From NCBI RefSeq assembly GCF_004521985.1, contig NZ_SBHZ01000006.1, forward strand, positions 1 to 64,000: a stretch of DNA of 64,000 bases, in the 5' to 3' direction. Every line of letters begins with the position of its first letter. The stretch's first letter is position 1. Below the pieces are notes generated by a model. It made no database searches, had not been told where the DNA came from, and saw only the letters and a program-made list of their open reading frames with translations. This document shows, one piece after another, positions 36,468-44,654 of this stretch. The stretch is from Ectopseudomonas khazarica (GTDB taxonomy: Bacteria > Pseudomonadota > Gammaproteobacteria > Pseudomonadales > Pseudomonadaceae). Position numbers and translations under genes: made by a program.

Positions 36468-37472
36468 ATGGCCACCCACGAGTTCGTCGCCCTGACCCAT
36501 TCGTCGACGTTGCGCCGCCTGCTCTACGAGACCCTGACGGCACTCGGGCTCGACCCGACCCACACCTATCGGCAGGCATATGCCGGTGTGGCCCTGGCCG
36601 CGCCGCTGCTGGAAGCGCGTGAGGACCACGACAACGCGCCGCGCTTCTGGCAGGCGCTGGAGGGTATCACCGGCGATGCCGACATCGGCCTGCACCTGGG
36701 GGAAATGATGCAGCCACGGCCGATGGACGTGGTCGGCTACCTGCTCCTGGCCGCCCGTGATCTGCGCCAGGGGCTGCAGGCCTTCGTGCGCTTCCAGCAC
36801 ATCCTCTCCGGTGGTTTCGCCGCGCGGCTGGAGGAGGAGGGCGAGCAGGTGCGCCTGGTGATCGACCTCAACTACCGCGAGGTCGGCTCGTTGCGTCAGC
36901 AGATGGAATGCCTGGCGGTGCTGCTGATGAAGATGCTCGCCGCTGCCAGCGGTGAACTGCCGCTGCTCGGCGTCGACTTTCGTCACCGCGCGCCACGCAG
37001 GCTGGGCGAGCATCGGCGCCTGCTCGGCGTCGAACCGCGCTTCGCGCAGGTGCACGATGCGCTGATTTTGCCCCGTGCGCTGCTGGCGCGACCGTCGCGC
37101 AGCGCCAGCCCACGCTTGTTCGAGGTGCTCAGCGAGGAAGCCGAGAAGCAGCTGGCCGGGTTGGTGGAGAACCAGCTGCTGGCACGGGTGCGCTACTGGC
37201 TGGAGCTCAATATCGGCGCCACGACCTGCACGCTGCAGGCGTGCGCGCAGGCCCTGGGCAGCAACCGCAGTGCCTTGCAGCGAGCGCTGAGCGAGCAGGG
37301 CAGCAGCTTTCGGCTGCTGCACGATGAAGTGCGGCGGTTGTGTGCGTTGCGCCTGCTGGATCAGGGCCTGAGCGTGCGAGAGGTCGCACGGGCCTGCGGC
37401 TTCGCCGAACTGTCACCGTTCTACCGGGCCTTCCGCCGCTGGCAGGGCGGCACGCCACGTGGTCGAGGCTGA
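36468..37472 (+). CDS. AraC-family transcriptional regulator
   Basis: A 334-residue regulator with an N-terminal Arabinose_bd-type domain (about 1-200) and a C-terminal double helix-turn-helix; the second HTH contains VREVARACGFAELSPFYRAFRRWQGGTP. The start at 36468 follows GAGGAG. It is divergent from the acylase gene with 123 bases between, so control of that gene is the simplest hypothesis. The ligand is unknown. Confidence 0.87.
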   Translation: MATHEFVALTHSSTLRRLLYETLTALGLDPTHTYRQAYAGVALAAPLLEAREDHDNAPRFWQALEGITGDADIGLHLGEMMQPRPMDVVGYLLLAARDLRQGLQAFVRFQHILSGGFAARLEEEGEQVRLVIDLNYREVGSLRQQMECLAVLLMKMLAAASGELPLLGVDFRHRAPRRLGEHRRLLGVEPRFAQVHDALILPRALLARPSRSASPRLFEVLSEEAEKQLAGLVENQLLARVRYWLELNIGATTCTLQACAQALGSNRSALQRALSEQGSSFRLLHDEVRRLCALRLLDQGLSVREVARACGFAELSPFYRAFRRWQGGTPRGRG

Positions 37473-37548
37473 TGACGGGCAGTCGAGGCGCTGATGCAAG
37501 GTGGCTTGGCGGTCGACGTTCTGGTGGTGGCGTAACCCAGCCTGCGGG

Positions 37549-38130
37549 TCAGTCGTTGCTTGCTTCGGCCCATTCGCAGAAGCACCCGACCGCCAGTGTG
37601 TTGCTGGCGTCGACCTTGCGCCCGGCCTCCAGGGCTTCGAGTATGGGCTCGATGAAGCTGTTGCTGGAGTTGCACACCAGCCCTTCGCTGTAGGGGCCGA
37701 AGTAGGCCAGCTGGCCCTCGCGGTCCCAGATCGCCACCGCCGGGCTGGCGGGCAGCTCGGCGCTGCCAGGCATCTCGTCGATCGGTTGCAGCGCCGCCAG
37801 TTCGGCGGGCAGGCGACCCCGGCTGCCGGGCTTCTGTACCACGTGGAACTGTACGCCTCTGGGGGCGTAGTGCTCGATCAGCTCGGCCAGGTGCTGCTGG
37901 TTGCCGACGTTGCAGGGGCAGGCCGGGTCCCAGAAGTGCACCAGGCGAATCTCGCCAGGGCCGGACAGCGCTGCGGGCAGTTGCAGTGCGGCGCCGGAGA
38001 ACACCGCCGCGCGCTCGTCGAAGGTGCGCAGGTAGCGGGTCTCGAACCAGCGATAGGCCAGCAGCAGGCCGACCAGGCAGGCCAGGACGAACAGGGCGAC
38101 GAGCAGGTTCTTGCGTGACAGGCGAGGCAT
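37549..38130 (-). CDS. Membrane-anchored thioredoxin-like protein (DUF6436 type)
   Basis: A 193-residue protein with an N-terminal membrane helix (about 8-26) and a periplasmic thioredoxin-like fold. The strand-loop IRLVHFWDPACPCNVGNQQHL holds a C-x-C in place of the classical CxxC, and SPAVAIWDREGQLAYFGPY matches the cis-Pro region. Two further Cys lie in CNSS and CFCEW near the C-terminus. A role in thiol or disulfide chemistry is plausible but unproven. Divergent from the hydrolase gene. Confidence 0.7.
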   Translation of the reverse strand: MPRLSRKNLLVALFVLACLVGLLLAYRWFETRYLRTFDERAAVFSGAALQLPAALSGPGEIRLVHFWDPACPCNVGNQQHLAELIEHYAPRGVQFHVVQKPGSRGRLPAELAALQPIDEMPGSAELPASPAVAIWDREGQLAYFGPYSEGLVCNSSNSFIEPILEALEAGRKVDASNTLAVGCFCEWAEASND

Positions 38131-38255
38131 GGTGCGGATCGCGACGAAAAAAGGGCGTGTAGCTTGCCACGATGCGCCGGGCAGCTGAATATCGCAGCAT
38201 TCGAGGAGATGTCGACGGGATCGCCCCTGGCAACCTGCAACTTACGGAAAGCCTC

Positions 38256-39197
38256 ATGTCTGAGCCGTTTCAACCCGAACAACTGCGCCCCCTGCTGCGA
38301 CCCTTGGCCGCAGCGCGCCTGGACCTGCCGGCGCTGCAGGCCTACCGCAGCTTCTATGGCCTGGATCTGGGCGGTCGCTACGCCGGGCTGGACAGCCGAC
38401 TCGGCAGCTTCAATGCCGCCGGCTATCAGATTGCCGTGCAACTCTGGGCACCGGCCGAGCCCCGCGCGACCGTACTGCTGTTGCATGGCTACTACGACCA
38501 CATGGGGCTCTATCGCCATGTGATCGATTGGGCGCTGGCCATGAATTTCGCCGTGCTGGCCTGTGACCTGCCCGGTCATGGCCTGTCCAGCGGGGCGCGG
38601 GCCAGCATCGGTGACTTCGCCGAGTACCAGCAGGTGCTCGCCGGTCTGTTCGAGCAGGCCGCCGAACTGGACCTGCCGCAGCCCTGGCACCTGTGTGGGC
38701 AGAGCACGGGTGGGGCGATTGCGCTGGATTACCTGTTGGCCGACGGCAAGCGGCCGGAACTGGGCCAGAGCATTCTGCTCGCGCCGCTGGTGCGGCCGCG
38801 TGCCTGGGGCTGGTCGAAGCTCAGCTACCGTCTGCTCAGCCCGTTCGTACGCGAGATTCCGCGGCGCTTCAGCGACAACTCCAGCGACGCGACCTTCATC
38901 GACTTCGTGCACAACCTCGACCCCTTGCAGCCGCGCAGCCTGCCGACCTCCTGGGTCGGCGCGCTCACCCAGTGGGTGCCGCGCATCGAGGCTGCCGGGC
39001 GCAGCCAGCACAGCCCGCTGATCGTGCAGGGCGAGCAGGACATGACGGTGGACTGGCACTACAACCTCGGGATTCTGCAGGACAAGTTCCAGCAGCCGAG
39101 CATCCTGCGCCTGCCCGAAGCGCGTCATCACCTGGCCAACGAGAGCGAGGCGTTGCGGAAACGCTACTTCGACTTTCTCCGTGAGCGCCTGGCCTAG
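38256..39197 (+). CDS. Alpha/beta hydrolase (lysophospholipase / monoacylglycerol lipase type)
   Basis: A 313-residue cytoplasmic hydrolase. The oxyanion region is LLLHGYYDHMGLYRHV, the nucleophile Ser sits in CGQSTGG, and the acid and base are likely the Asp of QGEQDMTVD and the His of EARHHLANES. This pattern fits the Hydrolase_4 (lysophospholipase-like) group. The start at 38256 (MSEPFQPEQL) follows GGAAAG. Its TAG stop overlaps the stop codon of the converging DUF2059 gene (CTAG). Confidence 0.85.
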   Translation: MSEPFQPEQLRPLLRPLAAARLDLPALQAYRSFYGLDLGGRYAGLDSRLGSFNAAGYQIAVQLWAPAEPRATVLLLHGYYDHMGLYRHVIDWALAMNFAVLACDLPGHGLSSGARASIGDFAEYQQVLAGLFEQAAELDLPQPWHLCGQSTGGAIALDYLLADGKRPELGQSILLAPLVRPRAWGWSKLSYRLLSPFVREIPRRFSDNSSDATFIDFVHNLDPLQPRSLPTSWVGALTQWVPRIEAAGRSQHSPLIVQGEQDMTVDWHYNLGILQDKFQQPSILRLPEARHHLANESEALRKRYFDFLRERLA

Positions 39198-39961
39198 ATG
39201 CCCTGTGGCGCCGGCTCCAGGTCGGCGCTGCTCATGCCCACGGCAAGGCCGGCGCGCAGGGCCTTGAGGGCGGCCTGGTAGTAGGCCTTGCCCGCTGCCG
39301 ACTGGGCGAACTCGACGAACTGCTCCAGTTCGGGATCGCTCAGGTCGCGATAGACGTGCAGCAGGGTGTTGTCCAGGTCCTGCTCGATCTGCCCCATCAG
39401 CCGTTCCCGCTGGCCGTTGAGCAGGCCTTGCGCCTGAGCGCCGCCGAGCAGGCCGGGGATCATCTGGCTGAGACTGTCGGCCGCCACGCCGGCGAGCGCC
39501 AGGCTGACCTCGGCTCCGGCTTCCTTGGCCGGCAGTGCCTGGGCCAGGTGGCGGATCAGCAGGCGGCGGGTGGCGTCGGCCTCGGTGCGCGGCAGGCCGT
39601 TGGCGTACTTGGCCAGCTGATCGCTGCGCGTGGCCAGTTGTTCGGCGGCGACGATCTTGCGCCCCAGTTCGCCCTGGAAGAAGGTCAGCGCCGGTTGCGG
39701 GTCGGCCAGCTCCATGCGCAGGGCATGCTGGGCGCGCTGATCGATGGCGGTGGCGGCGAAGCGGCGGTTGCTGTTGTCCACCAGCGCCTGATAGACCGCT
39801 GGCGGCAGGGTGCTGCGGTAGCGTTGCTGGGCGGCATCGAGGGCCTGGTTGAAGTGCTCACGCTGTTGCGGCCAGCCGGCGGCCTGGTACAGGCGCAGAT
39901 GTTCATCGGCCAGGGCCGGCAGAGCCAGGCCGATCAGCAACAGGGCAAACAAAACGCGCAT
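39194..39961 (-). CDS. DUF2059 periplasmic protein
   Basis: A 255-residue protein; the start at 39961 follows CCAAGGAG and gives a signal peptide MRVLFALLLIGLALPALA. The remainder is alpha-helical. The C-terminal DUF2059 region (HVYRDLSDPELEQFVEFAQSAAGKAYYQAALKAL) is recognisable; the function of this family is unknown. Six residues of possible upstream coding are rejected because they would disrupt the signal peptide. The stop overlaps that of the hydrolase gene on the other strand. Confidence 0.8.
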   Translation of the reverse strand: MRVLFALLLIGLALPALADEHLRLYQAAGWPQQREHFNQALDAAQQRYRSTLPPAVYQALVDNSNRRFAATAIDQRAQHALRMELADPQPALTFFQGELGRKIVAAEQLATRSDQLAKYANGLPRTEADATRRLLIRHLAQALPAKEAGAEVSLALAGVAADSLSQMIPGLLGGAQAQGLLNGQRERLMGQIEQDLDNTLLHVYRDLSDPELEQFVEFAQSAAGKAYYQAALKALRAGLAVGMSSADLEPAPQGI

Positions 39962-40085
39962 CGAGAAACTCCTTGGCAAACTATCCTGGCCGGCTGCATG
40001 GCCCTGCGGCCGGCTATTTTCGGTGGCTGGCGGAGGCTTGTCGAGCTATGTCTGGCGGGCTATCCGGCGCTGTACAATCGCCGCC

Positions 40086-40709
40086 ATGAACGACATCGAC
40101 CTGCAACACCGCTTTGCCAACCTCATCGACGACCTCGCCAGCCAGGGCTGGTCGTTGCGGGAGCTTTTCGCCCCTGAGGTTCTGACCCGCGAACTGGCCG
40201 CAGAGTGCCGTAAGCGTGAGCGCCGTGGTGAGCTGAGTGCTGCCAGCGTCGGTCGTGGTGACGCCCAGCAGGTGCAGGAAGGCATCCGCGGGGATCGCAT
40301 CCAGTGGCTGGAGCCGGGGCAGAGCGCCGCGTGCGACCAGTATCTGCAACTGATGGACGAGCTGCGCCTGACCCTCAACCGGGAGTTGTTCCTCGGGCTC
40401 GAGGACTTCGAGTGCCACTTCGCCTGTTATGAACCGGGGGCTTTCTACCTGCGCCATCTCGACCGCTTCCGTGACGACGATCGGCGCACGGTGTCGGCGG
40501 CGTTCTACCTCAATGACGACTGGCAGGTCGAGCAGGGTGGCGCGCTGCGCCTGTACCTGCATGACGGCCGTGAGCATGACGTCATGCCGCAGGCTGGCAC
40601 CCTGGCGCTGTTCCTGTCCGGTGACATGCCCCATGAGGTGCTGCCGGCCAGCCGTGAACGCCTGTCGCTGACCGGCTGGTTCAGGCGCCGCAGCACCGAC
40701 GTGCTCTGA
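40086..40709 (+). CDS. 2-oxoglutarate/Fe(II) prolyl hydroxylase (PPHD-like)
   Basis: A 207-residue oxygenase with the Fe(II) facial triad His124, Asp126 (RHLDRF) and His183 (PHEVLP), and Arg192 (RLSLTGWF) to bind 2-oxoglutarate. DDRRTVSAAFYLNDDW and GGALRLYL are typical of the P4H/EGLN-like group. The closest characterised relative I know is the Pseudomonas prolyl hydroxylase PPHD, which hydroxylates a proline in the switch I loop of EF-Tu and depends on oxygen. The equivalent P. aeruginosa gene is, from memory, PA0310. It is likely to have the same role here. Confidence 0.88.
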   Translation: MNDIDLQHRFANLIDDLASQGWSLRELFAPEVLTRELAAECRKRERRGELSAASVGRGDAQQVQEGIRGDRIQWLEPGQSAACDQYLQLMDELRLTLNRELFLGLEDFECHFACYEPGAFYLRHLDRFRDDDRRTVSAAFYLNDDWQVEQGGALRLYLHDGREHDVMPQAGTLALFLSGDMPHEVLPASRERLSLTGWFRRRSTDVL

Positions 40710-40821
40710 GTCGACGGGCCGCCTGGCGAGTCCCCTGGCGGGGTGCAGCGGCTTGCCGGGACGTTCAAATGCCTATCTCTCTATACTGAGATGCTATGAC
40801 TTTGGATGTTTGTGCGCGATC

Positions 40822-41103
40822 TCATTGGTTGAGTTCCTGCGGGAGTGTTTCTTGTGGTATTTGCCATTGTGTGTCTATCTGTTCTTGGAGCTCGCCTCTG
40901 CTTCGCTGGTCTAAATTGTTTTTGTTTAACTCGCCTTGAATCGGTTCTGTTGTCTGACTACTGCTTCCACAATCTGAGTTTGTGCCACATAGTATCTCGT
41001 GGCATGTTACCTCTCCGTTCTCATAGTCGCATTTGAGTGCCGCATTGGTGGCGATCGGGAGGGCTGTGGATAATGCAATTAATGTTCTTGCTATTGTTTT
41101 CAT
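40822..41103 (-). CDS. Small secreted Cys-containing protein of the AT-rich insert
   Basis: A 93-residue protein with a signal peptide (MKTIARTLIALSTALPIATNA), then a short region with four Cys (KCDYENGEVTCHEILCGTNSDCG) likely to form disulfides, and a Gln/Asn-rich hydrophilic tail. It begins immediately after the upstream gene's stop codon (TAA then ATG). Codon use is AT-rich, unlike the neighbours. No family recognised; it may be an exported partner of the membrane protein encoded just before it. Confidence 0.6.
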   Translation of the reverse strand: MKTIARTLIALSTALPIATNAALKCDYENGEVTCHEILCGTNSDCGSSSQTTEPIQGELNKNNLDQRSRGELQEQIDTQWQIPQETLPQELNQ

Positions 41104-41718
41104 TTATATATCCGTATGGATTTGTTTAAACATGGCAAGAAAGCACTCTTCTGTTTTTACGTCTTTTTGTAGTCTGCAATCTTCAAGGTAGCCTTTTAGC
41201 CTTTCTAAGGCTGCAGTGTCGTTGGGGAAGTGGTATTTCGGGATGGGGACTGTTCCATAGTCGTTCTTTAAAACTCCTCCTAAAGTAGCCATGGTTGTGC
41301 CTGCAACGAAGACAACCACTCCTGTGGAGGCGGTTTTGAAGTTAATTTTTACCCCAGCTATGTCGGAGGTGCCTTCCGCGCCGCCAGCATCTATCCCAAG
41401 AACGATAAACATCATGCCTATGCTGATAACGGCGAAACCAATCTGCATTATGGAAACCTTCATGGTTTGCTTATTTACCATTGTATTCTGATTGGCGTGC
41501 TCGGTGTAGATCAAGGAAAACAGGTAGTAATCATTGCCTTCTTTAATTATTTCTTTTGCCTCTTTGAGTAACTCTACCGTGCTTTTGGGGTCGGAAGTGA
41601 AGGAGATGCTGGTAGATAGAGTTGAAATATTCTGAAAGGCTAAGCTCAGTGCGATAAGCGGCACTATGATCCCTAGTAATAATATTGAGAGCTGTCTTGC
41701 GTAGAGTTTGATTGACAT
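41104..41718 (-). CDS. Three-helix membrane protein of the AT-rich insert
   Basis: A 204-residue protein of unknown family, starting after a strong GGAGG site. Predicted helices lie at about 8-30, 90-110 and 127-147; the loop between the first two (residues 40-85) is Lys/Glu-rich and helical, and IDAGGAEGTSDIAGVKINFKTAS links helices 2 and 3. The C-terminus (KGYLEDCRLQKDVKTEECFLAMF) has two Cys. Base composition is far more AT-rich than the flanking genes, suggesting recent acquisition. The small secreted protein gene follows without a gap. Confidence 0.65.
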   Translation of the reverse strand: MSIKLYARQLSILLLGIIVPLIALSLAFQNISTLSTSISFTSDPKSTVELLKEAKEIIKEGNDYYLFSLIYTEHANQNTMVNKQTMKVSIMQIGFAVISIGMMFIVLGIDAGGAEGTSDIAGVKINFKTASTGVVVFVAGTTMATLGGVLKNDYGTVPIPKYHFPNDTAALERLKGYLEDCRLQKDVKTEECFLAMFKQIHTDI

Positions 41719-41788
41719 TCAAACCTCCCTGTTGGCAAATCCAATTTTCGCGATCCTGCAGCAGTGGCTGGCACACTGCCATCCTGTG

Positions 41789-41816
41789 ATAGTAGCCTTG
41801 CTGTAGAATCTGTCGA
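41789..41816 (-). promoter_or_regulatory. Possible promoter of the AT-rich gene pair
   Basis: On the minus strand TCGACA (41811-41816) and TACTAT (41789-41794) are spaced by 16 bases, about 70 bases before the membrane-protein start. Confidence 0.45.
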
Positions 41817-41939
41817 GCTAGAGAGGTGTTCAGAAAGTGTCGAAAGCACTGATCCGGATAGCTACGAAATGGGCGGGTGAGTCGGCGGGAAACCTTGTCT
41901 TGAGAGTATTTGCGACGTATTGGAACGACAAAATAGGGT

Positions 41940-42476
41940 TCAGTGCCCCCAGACCTTGATGGTGCCGTTGATGTCGCGCAGGTCGCGCACGGCGACGTTG
42001 CCGATGCTGTTGTCGCCGATGTACAGGTCGCTGGCCACGCGGGCGCGGATCACCAGTTTGCCCAGCGGGCCGAGTTGCTGGTTGATCGCGGTCAGGTTGG
42101 GCAGCTTCAGCTGTAGCTGGCTCTGGCCGCCGCTGCCCTTGACCACATCCACTTCCAGGGTCGGCACCTCGATGCCCAGGGCCGGAATGCTGGCGCCAAG
42201 CTGGGCCGGGCCGAGGATGTAGCCGTCGCAATCGACAGGGGTGAGGCAGCCGTTGTCGATCTTCACGTTGCGCAGCGACAGGCTGCCGCCGTCGTCCTGC
42301 CAGCGTACTTCGTCGATGCGCGCCATCAGGTCGAGGCGAATGGTGATGCCGGCCTGGCCGCTGATCTGGCTCAGGCTCTCGTCCTCCAGTGCGCGCAGGT
42401 CGGCCTGGGCGAAAGGGGCAAACAATGCCGCGTGACACAGCAGCGGCAGGACAAGCGTACGAAGTGCGATGGACAT
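41940..42476 (-). CDS. FilA/DUF6160-like secreted protein
   Basis: A 178-residue exported protein. The start at 42476 follows GGGAGG and gives the signal peptide MSIALRTLVLPLLCHAALFA ending near AQA. The mature N-terminus LRALEDESLSQISGQAGITIRLD is the signature of proteins annotated as FilA-like pilus subunits or DUF6160 in Pseudomonas and Acinetobacter. The rest is beta-rich with VDCDGYILGP. A surface or filament-associated role is possible but not shown. Confidence 0.7.
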   Translation of the reverse strand: MSIALRTLVLPLLCHAALFAPFAQADLRALEDESLSQISGQAGITIRLDLMARIDEVRWQDDGGSLSLRNVKIDNGCLTPVDCDGYILGPAQLGASIPALGIEVPTLEVDVVKGSGGQSQLQLKLPNLTAINQQLGPLGKLVIRARVASDLYIGDNSIGNVAVRDLRDINGTIKVWGH

Positions 42477-42675
42477 GAACGGGAACCTCCCTGGTTGGCC
42501 GCGCAAGTCTGGTGTGGCGCCGCCTGCCGCGCCATGGGCGAACGCCGTTTCCCGCCGAAGGATAGGTCCGTGCGTCGCGTGAACAGCGGCCAGCAGGCCC
42601 TTTGCCGAACCCCTCGGCCTGGGCTGACAAGGGTGTTACCGCTGGTTACTCTGGTGGCAGCAAAGGAGAGAGTCG

Positions 42676-43170
42676 ATGCAGAAGATCCTGGTCAGTCGCT
42701 GCCTGCTCGGGCATCGCGTGCGCTATGACGGAGGTGCCCATGGCCCCTTCGATCAGTTGCAGCGATGGCTGGACGAGGGGCGGGTCGTGGCATTGTGTCC
42801 GGAGGTGGCGGGTGGTCTGCCGACCCCGCGCGCACCGGCGGAAATCCGTGGCGGTCGTGGCGGTGCGGTGCTGGACGGTGAGCTGGCGGTGCTGACCGTC
42901 GAGGGCGAGGATGTCACCGCCGCGTTCGTCGACGGGGCCGAGCAGGCGCTGGCGCTGGTGCGTGAGCATGGCATCCGCCTGGCCCTGCTCAAGGCGCGGA
43001 GCCCGTCGTGCGGCAACCTGGAGAACTATGACGGCAGCTTCAGCGGCGTGCGGGTGGCGGGGGAAGGCGTCACGGCGGCCTTGCTGAAACGCGCCGGGGT
43101 GAAGGTATTCAATGAAACGCAGCTGGACGAGGCGAGGGCCGAGCTGGTGCGGCTGGAGGCGTCCCGCTAG
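42676..43170 (+). CDS. DUF523 family protein
   Basis: A 164-residue cytoplasmic protein covering the DUF523 family. The conserved Cys motifs are SRCLLGHRVRYDG near the N-terminus, ALCPEVAGGLPTPR, and ARSPSCG. The spacing suggests metal or iron-sulfur binding, but the function is unknown. It starts after GGAGAG and is followed by a terminator shared with serA. Confidence 0.85.
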   Translation: MQKILVSRCLLGHRVRYDGGAHGPFDQLQRWLDEGRVVALCPEVAGGLPTPRAPAEIRGGRGGAVLDGELAVLTVEGEDVTAAFVDGAEQALALVREHGIRLALLKARSPSCGNLENYDGSFSGVRVAGEGVTAALLKRAGVKVFNETQLDEARAELVRLEASR

Positions 43171-43201
43171 CCCGGGCCGGCGTGGCGTGCGCGCAATGAA
43201 A

Positions 43202-43223
43202 AAGGGAGGCCGAGGCCTCCCTT
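43202..43223. terminator. Bidirectional terminator between DUF523 gene and serA
   Basis: A perfect 10-bp stem AAGGGAGGCC/GGCCTCCCTT with a 2-base centre, A-tract before and TTCTT after, separates the converging genes. Confidence 0.85.
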
Positions 43224-43242
43224 CTTGCTGGCTGCGGCGTGC

Positions 43243-44472
43243 TTAGAACAGTACGCGGCTGCGGATGGTGCCGTTGACGTGCTGCAGTTTTTCCAGCGCC
43301 AGGTCGGAGTACTCGGCGTCGACGTCGATCACCACGTAGCCGACCTTCTCGTTGGTCTGCAGGAACTGGCCGGAGATGTTGATACCGTTGTCGGCGAACA
43401 CCTTGTTGATTTCGCTCATAACGCCCGGAACGTTCTCGTGGATGTGCAGCAGACGGTGCTTGCCCGGGTGTGCCGGCAGGGCCACCTCAGGGAAGTTGAC
43501 CGAGGACACCGAGGTGCCGTTGTCGCTGTACTTGACCAGCTTCTCGGCGACTTCCAGGCCGATGTTGGCCTGCGCCTCGGCGGTGGAACCACCGATGTGC
43601 GGGGTCAGGATCACGCGGTCCAGGCCACGCAGCGGGCTGGCGAACTCCTCGTCGTTGGACTTGGGCTCGACCGGGAACACGTCGATGGCGGCGCCGATCA
43701 GGTGCTCGTCCTTGATGGCATTGGCCAGATGGTCCAGCTCGACCACGGTGCCGCGTGCCGCGTTGATCAGGATGCCGCCCTTCTTCATGGCGCGGATTTC
43801 CTTCTCGCCGATCATCCACTGGGTGGAGGGCAGTTCCGGCACGTGCAGCGAGACGATGTCGCACAGGCCCAGCAGCTCGTACAGATCGCCGATCTGCGTG
43901 GCGTTGCCCAGCGGCAGCTTGGTCACGGTGTCGTAGAAGAACACCTGCATGCCCAGTGCCTCGGCGAGGACCGAGAGCTGGGTGCCGATGGAGCCGTAGC
44001 CGACGATCCCCAGCTTCTTGCCACGGATTTCGAAGGAGTTGGCCGCCGACTTGATCCAGCCACCGCGATGGCAGGAGGCATTCTTCTCGGGGATGCCGCG
44101 CAGCAGCAGGATGGCCTCGGCCAGCACCAGTTCGGCGACCGAGCGGGTGTTGGAATAGGGGGCGTTGAACACGGCGATACCGCGCTCGCGGGCCGCGTCC
44201 AGGTCGACCTGGTTGGTGCCGATGCAGAAGCAGCCGACGGCGACCAGTTTCTTCGCACAGTCGAAGACCTCGGCGGTCAGCTGGGTGCGTGAACGGATCC
44301 CGATGAAGTGGGCGTCGGCGATCTTCTCTTTCAGCTCCTCACCCGACAGGGCCGTCTTGAGGTACTCGATGTTGGTGTAGCCGGCGGCCTTCAACGTGTC
44401 CACGGCGTTCTGGTGAACGCCTTCGAGAAGAAGGAACTTGATCTTGCTCTTGTCGAGAGAGGTCTTGCTCAT
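43243..44472 (-). CDS. serA: D-3-phosphoglycerate dehydrogenase SerA
   Basis: A 409-residue NAD-dependent dehydrogenase starting serine synthesis. It has the dinucleotide loop LGIVGYGSIGTQLSVLAEALG, the catalytic Arg, Glu and His (the last in LTPHIGGSTAEAQ), and a C-terminal ACT domain for serine feedback (RLLHIHENVPGVMSEINKVF). The start at 44472 (MSKTSLDKSKIKFLLLEG) matches the family. It is divergent from a D-2-hydroxyglutarate dehydrogenase gene, which removes the by-product SerA makes from 2-oxoglutarate. Confidence 0.97.
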   Translation of the reverse strand: MSKTSLDKSKIKFLLLEGVHQNAVDTLKAAGYTNIEYLKTALSGEELKEKIADAHFIGIRSRTQLTAEVFDCAKKLVAVGCFCIGTNQVDLDAARERGIAVFNAPYSNTRSVAELVLAEAILLLRGIPEKNASCHRGGWIKSAANSFEIRGKKLGIVGYGSIGTQLSVLAEALGMQVFFYDTVTKLPLGNATQIGDLYELLGLCDIVSLHVPELPSTQWMIGEKEIRAMKKGGILINAARGTVVELDHLANAIKDEHLIGAAIDVFPVEPKSNDEEFASPLRGLDRVILTPHIGGSTAEAQANIGLEVAEKLVKYSDNGTSVSSVNFPEVALPAHPGKHRLLHIHENVPGVMSEINKVFADNGINISGQFLQTNEKVGYVVIDVDAEYSDLALEKLQHVNGTIRSRVLF

Positions 44473-44654
44473 CGGAGTACCTGTTGTCCCACGGGATGTT
44501 TTCAGGGAAGGGCTGAGAGGCTCAGCCAACGCCCGCGGATCGCTGCGTCGCTCGATTCACGGGGGGCGTATGCTAGCATGTTCGCCATTTTCAATGCTCG
44601 GTTGCGACCTGAATGGTTCTCAGGGCGACCATGAATCCTTTGCGAGTTCACGTG

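Noticed and set aside
40845-41036. Small plus-strand frame in the AT-rich insert
   Set aside because: It lies opposite the small secreted protein, which has a better start, a signal peptide and operon context.
41830-42630. Minus-strand frame of 266 codons over the FilA-like gene
   Set aside because: It is out of frame with the FilA-like protein, which has a signal peptide and a recognisable N-terminal motif; the alternative product is Arg/Pro-rich shadow sequence.
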